A program made the position numbers and the translations under genes. A stretch of DNA of 64,000 nt from Algoriphagus aquimarinus (GTDB taxonomy: Bacteria; Bacteroidota; Bacteroidia; Cytophagales; Cyclobacteriaceae): positions 36,817 to 100,816 of the forward strand of contig NZ_VORW01000015.1 of NCBI RefSeq assembly GCF_007997215.1, in the 5' to 3' direction. A model generated the notes under the pieces. That model made no database searches. It saw nothing but the letters and a program-made list of their open reading frames with translations, and was not told the DNA's origin. Numbering within the stretch: the stretch's first letter is position 1; each line of letters opens with the position of its first letter. Shown here piece after piece: positions 50,846 through 59,235 of the stretch.

Positions 50846-52285
50846 ATGAAAGAGATAGTAGAAGCTATTAACGCTGTTGTTTGGAGTAATGCCCTCATTT
50901 TTCTTTGCTTGGCAGCTGGTGTATATTTCTCCTTTGCCACCAAATTTCTTCAAGTCACCTATTTAAAAGAGATGGTTCAGCTCTTATTCAAGGGTGAATC
51001 ATCAGCCAAAGGCGTTTCATCCTTCCAGGCATTTGCCATAGCCATTTCTGGAAGAGTAGGAACAGGAAATATTGCTGGAGTAGCCACAGCCATAGCAATG
51101 GGAGGTCCGGGAGCTATCTTCTGGATGTGGATGATTGCCTTCCTTGGCGCATCCTCAGCATTTGTAGAATCCACCCTAGGCCAAATCTATAAAGAAGTCA
51201 ATGACGGACAATACAGAGGAGGTCCTGCTTATTATATAGAAAAAGGAATCGGTAAAAAATGGTACGCTATGCTTTTCGCTTTTGCTACGATCCTGGCTAC
51301 TGCCATCTTTATGCCGGGTGTGCAAAGTAATAGTATTGCCTTGAGTATGGCCAATGCCTTTGATATTCCGGTGATGTACACTGGTATTTTGATCACCATA
51401 CTGATGGGTTTGATCATTTTAGGAGGAGTCAAAAGAATCAGTAAAGTAGCCGAAGTAGTCATACCATTTATGGCTGGGGCTTATATTCTGATGGCTGTGA
51501 TTATAATTTCTATAAACATCACAGAAGTGCCTATGATCTTTGCCTTGATATTCAAATCAGCATTCAACATGGAAGCTGCTTTCAGTGGAGTATTTGGTAT
51601 GGCGATCGCTTGGGGTGTCAAAAGAGGAATTTACTCCAACGAAGCTGGACAGGGAACTGCGCCACATGCAGCAGCCGCCGCCGAGGTGAGCCATCCTGTA
51701 AAGCAAGGGTTGGTACAGGCATTTTCGGTATATGTAGACACGCTGTTTGTATGTACTGCTACTGCCTTGATGATCCTATTTACAGGTCAATATAATGTCG
51801 AAAACCCAGATGGAGGATTTATAGTTGAAAATCTACCAGGGGTTGCTTACGGGCCAGAATTCACCCAGTATGCCGTGGCGTCTCAATTCCCCACTCTTGG
51901 AGCAGGTTTTGTAGCTATCTCTTTGCTGTTTTTCGCCTTTACCACTATCATGGCTTATTACTATATCGCGGAGACCAACTTGAGTTACTTGATCAGAAAG
52001 ACCCACAACAAATGGGGAATCTGGGTACTCAGAATTGCGATTCTAGGAGCCACTTTCTACGGAACGATCAAAACTGCCGAAATGGCCTGGACTATGGGAG
52101 ATATCGGTGTAGGACTGATGGCTTGGCTAAATATTATTGCAATCATTCTTCTTCGTAAGCCAGCTTTCAAAGCTTTGAAAGATTACCAGCGTCAGAAGAA
52201 AGAAGGTAAAGATCCAGTCTTCATTGCGAAGGATGCTGGGATTGATAATGCTGACTTCTGGGTAAAGCGGGATCCTGAAAATTAA
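50846..52285 (+). CDS. alanine/glycine:cation symporter (AGCS family)
   Basis: 479 residues with about 11 hydrophobic segments. Family signatures: GRVGTGNIAGVATAIAMGGP (the AGCS motif), MWMIAFLGASSAFVESTLGQ, YRGGPAYYIEKG and the conserved KRGIYSNEAGQGTAPHAAAA in the C-terminal half. These import alanine or glycine with sodium. The C-terminus ends in a charged cytoplasmic tail (AKDAGIDNADFWVKRDPEN). Own transcription unit, preceded by a 249-base gap. Confidence 0.92.
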   Translation: MKEIVEAINAVVWSNALIFLCLAAGVYFSFATKFLQVTYLKEMVQLLFKGESSAKGVSSFQAFAIAISGRVGTGNIAGVATAIAMGGPGAIFWMWMIAFLGASSAFVESTLGQIYKEVNDGQYRGGPAYYIEKGIGKKWYAMLFAFATILATAIFMPGVQSNSIALSMANAFDIPVMYTGILITILMGLIILGGVKRISKVAEVVIPFMAGAYILMAVIIISINITEVPMIFALIFKSAFNMEAAFSGVFGMAIAWGVKRGIYSNEAGQGTAPHAAAAAEVSHPVKQGLVQAFSVYVDTLFVCTATALMILFTGQYNVENPDGGFIVENLPGVAYGPEFTQYAVASQFPTLGAGFVAISLLFFAFTTIMAYYYIAETNLSYLIRKTHNKWGIWVLRIAILGATFYGTIKTAEMAWTMGDIGVGLMAWLNIIAIILLRKPAFKALKDYQRQKKEGKDPVFIAKDAGIDNADFWVKRDPEN

Positions 52286-52459
52286 CAGCGGATATCGTAA
52301 GGAACTTAGTTAATAAAAAATCAACTGTAATGATTGCAGTAGTTCTACAAGCTCACTAACCAAGTTTAACTCGGAGTGCACAAAGTTTAGACGTTGCATA
52401 CCCGAAAACAGTTGGGCTCTTGGGACGCAAATCAATTCCCAATCTCAAGTATAAATAAA

Positions 52460-52608
52460 TAAAAAAAGGGCTGAAAGCCCTAGATATCAAAGCCAGGCTC
52501 GACAGGGCTGGGTTATAAAACAGAGTATTCTAAGGAAAGGCGCTGAAAGTGCGAATTAGAATATCTCAACACCTTTTCCAAAAGCCGACGATTAATTGTC
52601 GGCTTTTT
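52460..52608 (+). ncRNA. candidate structured RNA ending in an intrinsic terminator
   Basis: Downstream of the AGCS gene, three hairpins occur in series: GGGCT/AGCCC (52468-52480, loop GAA), a two-level hairpin GTATTCTAA/TTAGAATAT (52525-52564) enclosing GCGCT/AGTGC (52540-52552, loop GAA), and a terminator AAAGCCGAC/GTCGGCTTT (52581-52606) with T run. Two of the hairpins share the same apical sequence CTGAAAG. This organisation suggests a small RNA or 3' UTR structure; no known family is recognised. No coding frame covers it. Confidence 0.35.
52581..52608 (+). terminator. intrinsic terminator downstream of AGCS gene
   Basis: AAAGCCGAC pairs with GTCGGCTTT around an 8-base loop and is followed by T residues. 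It lies about 300 bases after the AGCS stop and ends either that transcript or the candidate RNA. Confidence 0.75.
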
Positions 52609-52763
52609 CGTTTTTAGCTTTCCAATAATAAAGCAAATCTACAAATCATCCTCGCTCTTCGAGATTTGTAATCTCATCTTTCTTTAAACCTGACTTAGAA
52701 ACCCTTACTTTCGGATAAGCAGCACTTAGAGCACTAAATGATAGCGACCATTTAAAATAAGGC

Positions 52764-53570
52764 ATGAAAGAGTTAAAGGGGAAAACAGTACTAATCACCG
52801 GTGGAGCATCGGGAATTGGCAAAATAATGGTTCGCTTGATGCTGGCGCGCAAAGCCAAGGTGATTATTTGGGATATAAATCAAGCCAGCATTGATGCTAC
52901 TATCTCGGATTTCAGAAACGGAGAAGCCATTTTTGGCTTTCAAGTAGATGTGTCTAATAGTGAGCAAATCCATGAAACTGCCAACCGGGTAAAACAGCAA
53001 ATTGGCATAGTTGACGTGCTAATAAATAATGCCGGGATCGTGGTAGGCAAATACTTCCATGAACATTCCGACTCAGACATTACAGCGACAATGGCGATAA
53101 ATACCAATGGGCCAATGCTTATCACGAAGGAGTTTTTGGGAGATATGATCAATCAAAATTCCGGGCATATCTGCAACATAGCGTCTTCCGGAGGTCTAGT
53201 CTCCAACCCCAAAATGTCAGTCTATGCAGCAAGTAAGTGGGCGCTGATTGGCTGGTCTGATAGCCTTCGTCTGGAAATGGAGCAATTGAACAAAGACGTG
53301 AATGTCACTACTATCATGCCCTATTACATCAATACAGGCATGTTTGATGGCGTAAAATCGAGGATTCCCATTCTCGAACCAGAGGCCGCAGCTGCGACAA
53401 TTGTAAAAGCAATTGAGAGGAATAAAAAAATGGTTACGATCCCGGGATACATTTACCGATTCACCCGTTTGGGCCAAGCAATCATGTCAATTGCAGTTTT
53501 TGATTGGTTTGCAGGATCTGTGATGGGGATTTACAAGACTATGGAGCACTTCGTGGGTAGAAAGAAATAA
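52764..53570 (+). CDS. SDR-family NAD(P)-dependent oxidoreductase (SDR16C-like)
   Basis: 268 residues. TGGASGIGKIMVR (cofactor Gly motif, about 12-24), NNAGIVVGKYF, IASSGGLVSN with catalytic Ser, and YAASKWALIGW (YxxxK). The C-terminal RFTRLGQAIMSIAVFDWFAGSVMGIYK resembles the membrane-associated end of the retinol dehydrogenase / 17-beta-HSD11 type SDRs. It could act on lipid or sterol-like alcohols; the substrate is unknown. Standalone. Confidence 0.88.
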   Translation: MKELKGKTVLITGGASGIGKIMVRLMLARKAKVIIWDINQASIDATISDFRNGEAIFGFQVDVSNSEQIHETANRVKQQIGIVDVLINNAGIVVGKYFHEHSDSDITATMAINTNGPMLITKEFLGDMINQNSGHICNIASSGGLVSNPKMSVYAASKWALIGWSDSLRLEMEQLNKDVNVTTIMPYYINTGMFDGVKSRIPILEPEAAAATIVKAIERNKKMVTIPGYIYRFTRLGQAIMSIAVFDWFAGSVMGIYKTMEHFVGRKK

Positions 53571-53836
53571 GATTCCAAAGAGCGATGTTTCATATATAGA
53601 ATTCAGCCTTTCTTTAGTAGCACTTACAATATCAATCACAATAGTATAGTCATCTAAGTTTTCATCTATTATTTATTTATATCCGTACTTGCATCAGTAA
53701 AAGACAAAAGCGACTTAGCAAATGGTTAAAATTAGCAAATTCGGCACTTCGGTCATCGGTCATCGGTCTTCCAGCCACCTACCCAAAGAAAATAAGGTAA
53801 TTGGCATAATTGAGATAATTAGAATTTTTTAATAAA

Positions 53837-54880
53837 ATGATCATACTAATTGGAGCAGGCTTATCGGGTCTATTGACGGCTTACCGTCTACAAAAGGAAG
53901 GAATTCCATTCAAAATTCTAGAAGCTAGAGCAAGAATTGGCGGAAGAATAAACACGGTAGTAGGATCAGATAATACACCGGTAGAAATGGGAGCAACTTG
54001 GTTTGGAACCCAGCACCAGCATTTACTCGCGCTCTTGAATGAATTGGGAATTGGTTACTTCGAGCAAAGCATGGATGGTAGCGTACTCTTTCAGAACTCT
54101 CCAAACTCACCCGCAGAAGCTATACAAATTCCACCTCAGGCTCCTAGCTATAGAATCTCTGGAGGTACATCTCACCTGATCAATACGCTATATGCTTCGC
54201 TTGATAAAGATGACATTTTACTAAATCAAGCAGTGAAAGAGATACATTTTCACCAAACTAATGTAGAGGTGATAGCAAAGGAAACCTTTGAAGCAAGCAA
54301 AATAGTATTGGCTCTTCCTCCTAAACTATGGGCTCAGAAAATCTCTTTTTCCCCACCTCTTCCGAGCAATTTGATGGACACGGCAGTACACACCCATACT
54401 TGGATGGAAGACTCCATTAAAATTGCATTGAGTTATAAGGAGCCATTTTGGGAAAAACAAAAGCTCTCAGGAATGCTATTCTGCAATACAGGACCAGTTA
54501 CGGAGTTTTACGATCACAGCAATCAGGAGCGATCCACTTTTGCCCTGTGTGGATTTGTCAACTCCTACTTTAAGAGATTAACTTATGAGGAGCGAAAGGC
54601 TAGTATCATCATGCAGTTGCAAAATGCTTTTGGATCTGAAGCTACGAGTTTCATTGAGTACACAGAATGCGTCTGGAGCGAAGAAAAACACACGTATGAA
54701 TCCTCGGAACCTGAGCTTTTCCCCCATCAAAATAACGGAAACCCTATTTTCAAAAACACCTTTTACGATGATCGAATGATCATTTCCAGCTCAGAATCTG
54801 CGGCTCATTCCCCGGGTTATATGGATGGTGCAGTGTATGCGGGAAACATAACAGCAAAAAAACTAATCGCTTCAAAATAG
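53837..54880 (+). CDS. FAD-dependent amine oxidase-like flavoprotein
   Basis: 347 residues. N-terminal FAD-binding motif IILIGAGLSGLLTAYRLQ followed by EARARIGGRINTV (the dinucleotide-binding pair of flavin monoamine oxidase families) and a C-terminal region with PGYMDGAVYAGNITAKKL, where the FAD-end motif SPGY.GA..AG is clear. Length is shorter than monoamine oxidases (about 450), so the substrate domain is reduced. Substrate unknown. Ends with a terminator hairpin. Confidence 0.85.
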   Translation: MIILIGAGLSGLLTAYRLQKEGIPFKILEARARIGGRINTVVGSDNTPVEMGATWFGTQHQHLLALLNELGIGYFEQSMDGSVLFQNSPNSPAEAIQIPPQAPSYRISGGTSHLINTLYASLDKDDILLNQAVKEIHFHQTNVEVIAKETFEASKIVLALPPKLWAQKISFSPPLPSNLMDTAVHTHTWMEDSIKIALSYKEPFWEKQKLSGMLFCNTGPVTEFYDHSNQERSTFALCGFVNSYFKRLTYEERKASIIMQLQNAFGSEATSFIEYTECVWSEEKHTYESSEPELFPHQNNGNPIFKNTFYDDRMIISSSESAAHSPGYMDGAVYAGNITAKKLIASK

Positions 54881-54900
54881 GATTTCCCATCGCACTTTTA

Positions 54901-54928
54901 AAAGCTGACAGTTACTTGTCAGCTTTTT
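54901..54928 (+). terminator. terminator of amine oxidase-like gene
   Basis: AAAGCTGACA pairs with TGTCAGCTTT around a 6-base loop, with a T run; 20 bases after the stop. Confidence 0.85.
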
Positions 54929-55092
54929 TATCTTAACTGTACAAACAGTGATTAAACTGACCTAATCGAGAATTTACATGTTTTTACTTTCTAAATACTC
55001 GCTCGTCGAGTACCGATGAATATCGAGGACGCAATCTCTAATCCTTACCTGTGGATTCCCAATCCTTTCAACATTCAGATTTATCTAAATCG

Positions 55093-55178
55093 TCTAACCG
55101 AAATTCTTAATTTGGTCTTAGCGAAACTCTCTGACCTCTGGACAATTGCGATATAGGCACAATAGAATAAGGGAGTTG
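55093..55178 (+). repeat. 86-bp intergenic repeat, copy A, upstream of AraC-type regulator
   Basis: TCTAACCGAAATT at the start, then TTTGGTCTTAGCGAAAC, TGACCT, TGGACAATTGC and TATAG, in the same order and spacing as 59107-59192. About 80 percent of positions agree by eye. It ends about 80 bases before the start of the AraC-type gene. No coding frame is shared by the copies; it looks like a conserved promoter/leader or a mobile remnant. Confidence 0.65.
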
Positions 55179-55258
55179 CGTAAAAATTCGCAATACCAAT
55201 TATAAAAAAATAGGACTTCTACTAGTGACATTATAATTTTTTCTTGTTTCTTGTTTAC

Positions 55259-56074
55259 GTGAAAAATAGCAGTTTTCTTCCAATACCCGAACTTCAGGAT
55301 TTTATTGCATCCTATGTTATTCAGGAGATTCCTGAAGGTGAAACTGAGACTTTTTTTTCACCCCCATTGGCCATGAGTGGATTTATATTTACTGTGGTTA
55401 ACGGATCGGGTTCCTTGGACGCTAAAATTGAAAACAGGGATTTTTTTACAGAAAACGCAGTGGCTACTGGCCAGGTAACTTCTCCTGTATATGGTCAAAT
55501 GGTTGGGGAATTAAAGACTATTCTGGTCTTTTTCAAACCTACCGGAATGCATCGCCTTTTCAGAAACGATCTTTCAGAGTTAACTAATACTTCCAAAACA
55601 TTAGCTGAATTTTTAGGTCAGGAGGAAGCGGATCTTCTGTGGAAAAATTTGACGGATCATTCCGATAATGAGAAGCAAATAGAGGTGTTAAATAATTTTT
55701 TCAAAAAAAGAATTCCAACAGATGGAAAGGAAGATACATTTGAACAGGTGCTGGATTATATCCATGAAATGAATGGAGGGAAAACCTTAGCCGATATAGA
55801 GCAAAACTTTTCCTATACTAGAAAGACCTTAGAACGCCGTTTTAAAAAAATGGTAGGACTCTCTCCAAAAGTTTATATCCAAATATACCGCTTCAAATGC
55901 CTCTTCAATTTTTTGCATGCAAATCCTGGTATTACCTGGGTGCAGCTTGCCAACCAGACCGGATATTATGACCAGTCTCATATGTCGCGCTACGTTCGAG
56001 AGTATTTGCAGGTTTCCCCAAACAGCATCGTACAGCTAGATATGGAGCTGATCAATTACCTTCTGAACAGATAA
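55259..56074 (+). CDS. AraC-family transcriptional regulator
   Basis: About 271 residues from the GTG at 55259; TTG at 55244 or 55251 are alternatives and no ATG is near. The N-terminus (KNSSFLPIPELQDFIASYVI, then a beta-rich sensor part) resembles the ligand-binding domain of AraC regulators of the DUF6597 type. The C-terminal HTH pair is clear: LADIEQNFSYTRKTLERRFK, MVGLSPKVYIQIYRFKCLF and YYDQSHMSRYVREYLQVSPN. Neighbouring genes give no clear target. It lies after the 86-bp repeat, upstream of gene remnants. Confidence 0.82.
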   Translation: MKNSSFLPIPELQDFIASYVIQEIPEGETETFFSPPLAMSGFIFTVVNGSGSLDAKIENRDFFTENAVATGQVTSPVYGQMVGELKTILVFFKPTGMHRLFRNDLSELTNTSKTLAEFLGQEEADLLWKNLTDHSDNEKQIEVLNNFFKKRIPTDGKEDTFEQVLDYIHEMNGGKTLADIEQNFSYTRKTLERRFKKMVGLSPKVYIQIYRFKCLFNFLHANPGITWVQLANQTGYYDQSHMSRYVREYLQVSPNSIVQLDMELINYLLNR

Positions 56075-56225
56075 TCAGGAATTGGCAGTATACTAATTAT
56101 CAACAAGGTAGAATGTCGCATTTGTACAAGATTTTGTTAGTAAAGCAGCCTTATTTTTAGGGATTACAGATCAGTCTTGCTACCCAAACTATAGTAAGAG
56201 TCAAATTTTTTATAAACCAAACGAA

Positions 56226-56288
56226 ATGAAAAGCTCACTTTTTTTTGTGGCATTGTGTCTACCGATTTTATGCCATGCACAACTATAG
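56226..56288 (+). pseudogene. signal peptide remnant stopped after 20 residues
   Basis: ATG at 56226 reads MKSSLFFVALCLPILCHAQL and stops (TAG at 56286-56288). This is a complete Sec signal peptide without mature protein, so probably the start of a lost exported protein (a barrel or hydrolase). It has no protein of its own to export. Confidence 0.5.
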
Positions 56289-56331
56289 ACCCCTCAATTC
56301 CACCTATCCTTATCCCCAAAATCAAAAAGAC

Positions 56332-56478
56332 ATGAACCCATCCGCCTCAAAGACCGAACGATTACATTCTCTGGATTCTCTAAGAGCAATTATGATGATG
56401 CTTGGAATTGTTTTACACTCTGTAATCACTTACGATACTATAGCACACGGAGCTGAATGGCTTATAAACTATAACTAA
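56332..56478 (+). pseudogene. N-terminal fragment of an acyltransferase-3-type membrane protein
   Basis: 48 residues: RLHSLDSLRAIMMMLGIVLH and SVITYDTIAHGAEW match the conserved first segment of acyltransferase family 3 (with the R-x-x-x-LDxLRxxxxxxGxxxH pattern). A stop after LINYN removes the other nine to ten membrane helices, and 21 bases later a different gene starts. The rest was deleted. Confidence 0.75.
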
Positions 56479-56499
56479 ATTCTTTTTTAATAAATTTTT

Positions 56500-58920
56500 A
56501 TGAAAAATCTCTTAATACAAATTTTACTATCCGTTTGGGTAACGAGCGCTTTTTCCCAGGAGATCATTCAGGGAAAAGTGATAGACCTTCAATCTAATAA
56601 GGTTTCCTATGCGAATGTGCTTCTCCTAAATGTACCCGATTCTACATTTATCAAAGGAGCAATTACAGATGAATCTGGGGTCTTTACTTTTACAAATATT
56701 CCAAAGGGGAATTACTTTATTGAAACTTCTTTCCTTGGTTATACCAAAGCCTACAGCCCTGTTTTCAATTTTTCGGGAATGGAAAAACATGATTTAGACC
56801 CAATCACGTTGACCGAGGAAGCAAGTAACCTAGAAGAGGTAACTATAAGTGCTTCCCGACCTCTCTTTGAAATGGAAATGGGGAAAATGGTGGTCAATGT
56901 CGCAAACAGCGTGACATCTGCGGGTTTTTCTGTCATTGACCTGTTGGAAAGATCCCCCGGGGTGATAGTCAACAGACAAAACAATACCATGTCTCTGGCC
57001 GGGAAAAATGGGGTGGTGATTCTGATGAACGGGAAACGATTCCGAATGCCTGTGGAGGCCGCGTTTCAGATGTTGGCGGGGTTGAATTCAAGTGATGTGG
57101 AAAAACTCGAGATTATAACTGTCCCTCCGGCAAACTATGATGCAGATGGCGATGCGGGATTTATCAATGTCGTCATGAAACGAAATAATGGCATGATCGG
57201 CACCAATGGTTCGGTGACAGTGGGCCAGGGCTACGGCTCCGGATATCAAGGAAATTTAAGTTTTAACATTAATCATCAGGGACCGAAATTCAGCTGGTTT
57301 ACGCTAGTAACTCCAAGCGTAATAAATCAAGTTGGAATTTGGGAAAGCCGACGAAGTAATAATGATGGATTTGAGGACATTTCTATTAACACTGTCTCGG
57401 ATGATCGGGCGAGCACTAGAAAAACAATCAACTATCAGGCAGGATTTGACTATTCGATTGGTAAGAATACCACCCTGAGCGCATTGGTCAGCGGGTATGA
57501 AAACAGATGGAATCAAGTAGCACCAATACTTACAGAAGCCCAGTATTCCATTTCGCCAGATACAACTATAGACATGACCCTGACTGAAAAAAACTACTGG
57601 AGTCACATTATGGGTAATATTAACATCCAACATACTTTTCAAAATGGACAAGTACTCAGCGCAGATTTAGATTACCTCACTTACAATAATACTAATCCGA
57701 CTTGGTACACTACCACCTTTTTTGATGAATCTGATAATGTGATTGATTCAGAAGAATTTAGAATCTCAAAAGACACACCGATAGATATGTGGGTGAGCAG
57801 CGTAAACCACTCAATGAAAATCGGAAAATCGGTTAAGGTGGACTCAGGGATTAAAGGCACATTTTCAGAATTAAGCAATACGGTGGTTTTTGAAGAGCAA
57901 TTTGGATCAGAATGGATCGGCAATCCAACCTATAGCAGCGACGGGATTTTGACGGAGGATATTCTGGCAGCCTTCTCTACTGCAGCTATTGTTTTCAATG
58001 ATAAGACGTCTTTAAATGCAGGATTACGCTATGAGAATACCAAAACAAATCTTACAGCTTTATCCGGGAAAGAGCTGGTCAATCGGAACTATGGAGATTT
58101 TTTTCCAACGGTTCAATTAGCTCAAAAAATGGGGGAGAATAGCCAGACTACCTTTAGCTATGGAAGAAGAATCACCCGTCCGACGTTTAACCAAATGGCA
58201 CCTTGGGTCATTTTTTCGGATCGATTTACCCTATTCGCCGGGAATACCAACATTCTTCCTACCTACACGAATAACCTAAAAGTTGACTATTCCTTTAAGA
58301 GCCTGATTGTTTCGGCCCAGTATAGTCATGATAAAAATGCAATTGCAGCATTTCAGCCTACTCTGGATGAAGAGACCAATACCACATTCTTGAAAACGGA
58401 GAATATTGACCAAATACAAACCATCTCCATCATGTTTGCTTTTCCGATACAGCTTACACCCTGGTGGGAAATGCAAAATAACTTCACTGCCAATTTCCAA
58501 AGGGCTAATTCTGTTCTTAATGATGAGGCTTATGAAGTGGATCAAAAAAGCGTACAAGTGATTACGACCAACACGTTTACCCTTCCTAAAAAATACGCCA
58601 TCGAGCTGGTCGGGTATTATAATTCACCAACTATCAACGGGTATTTCCTATGGCTTTCCAGAGGATTTGTCAATCTGGGAATCAAGAAAGATTTTGAAAA
58701 GGCTGGGGTATTGAGACTGTCTTGCAATGATATTTTTGAAACTACCCAATTGAGGTGGAATTCCTTTGAAGGTTCCAATATTGGTTTTTCAGGAAGATAT
58801 AAGTTTGATAAGCGGGTCTTTATGGCCACTTACACCTATAATTTCGGAAACAATAAGGTCAAAGGAACCCGAAGCAGATCTGTAGGATCCCAAGCCGAGC
58901 AGCGAAGAGTATCAAATTAA
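56500..58920 (+). CDS. outer-membrane beta-barrel protein (TonB-receptor-like) with CarboxypepD_reg-like N-terminus
   Basis: 806 residues. Signal peptide (LLIQILLSVWVTSAFSQ), CarboxypepD_reg-like domain (QGKVIDLQSNKVSYANVLLL, about 23-100), plug-like section (LLERSPGVIVNRQNNTMSLA, IITVPPANYDADGDAGFINV), and a barrel part ending AEQRRVSN after a strand rich in aromatic residues. Same family as the protein at 11275, but no GLPGLI gene follows. It probably transports an unknown compound or serves in surface display. Its start follows an acyltransferase remnant by 21 bases. Confidence 0.82.
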   Translation: MKNLLIQILLSVWVTSAFSQEIIQGKVIDLQSNKVSYANVLLLNVPDSTFIKGAITDESGVFTFTNIPKGNYFIETSFLGYTKAYSPVFNFSGMEKHDLDPITLTEEASNLEEVTISASRPLFEMEMGKMVVNVANSVTSAGFSVIDLLERSPGVIVNRQNNTMSLAGKNGVVILMNGKRFRMPVEAAFQMLAGLNSSDVEKLEIITVPPANYDADGDAGFINVVMKRNNGMIGTNGSVTVGQGYGSGYQGNLSFNINHQGPKFSWFTLVTPSVINQVGIWESRRSNNDGFEDISINTVSDDRASTRKTINYQAGFDYSIGKNTTLSALVSGYENRWNQVAPILTEAQYSISPDTTIDMTLTEKNYWSHIMGNINIQHTFQNGQVLSADLDYLTYNNTNPTWYTTTFFDESDNVIDSEEFRISKDTPIDMWVSSVNHSMKIGKSVKVDSGIKGTFSELSNTVVFEEQFGSEWIGNPTYSSDGILTEDILAAFSTAAIVFNDKTSLNAGLRYENTKTNLTALSGKELVNRNYGDFFPTVQLAQKMGENSQTTFSYGRRITRPTFNQMAPWVIFSDRFTLFAGNTNILPTYTNNLKVDYSFKSLIVSAQYSHDKNAIAAFQPTLDEETNTTFLKTENIDQIQTISIMFAFPIQLTPWWEMQNNFTANFQRANSVLNDEAYEVDQKSVQVITTNTFTLPKKYAIELVGYYNSPTINGYFLWLSRGFVNLGIKKDFEKAGVLRLSCNDIFETTQLRWNSFEGSNIGFSGRYKFDKRVFMATYTYNFGNNKVKGTRSRSVGSQAEQRRVSN

Positions 58921-59106
58921 ACGTTGACGGCACGATTGTTTTTGATCATTCCTTCAATCTTATCAGCACAACCATTATATGTTTTGTCACTTATCATTAT
59001 CTAGTTAGAGGCACATTTATTGGCAAGTTTCTGAACGGTAGGAAATACTCAAAAAAAGTAATGGATAACCACTTAGCTGAACCGGCTATAAAAACAGCAT
59101 GAAATA

Positions 59107-59192
59107 TCTAACCGAAATTTATAATTTGGTCTTAGCGAAACCATGATGACCTATGGACAATTGCAGTATAGATTCAATAAGGGTCGGGAATA
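59107..59192 (+). repeat. 86-bp intergenic repeat, copy B, upstream of M20 peptidase gene
   Basis: TCTAACCGAAATT, TAATTTGGTCTTAGCGAAAC, TGACCTATGGACAATTGC and TATAG correspond to copy A at 55093-55178. It ends 44 bases before the M20 start codon. The 315-base gap that contains it has no other gene. Confidence 0.65.
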
Positions 59193-59235
59193 GCGTATAT
59201 ACAGGTATTTTGAGCAATAATACAACAACTAAAAA

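Noticed and set aside
52468..52480. GGGCTGAAAGCCC as terminator of a minus-strand gene
   Set aside because: No minus-strand gene ends there; it is treated as part of the candidate RNA instead.
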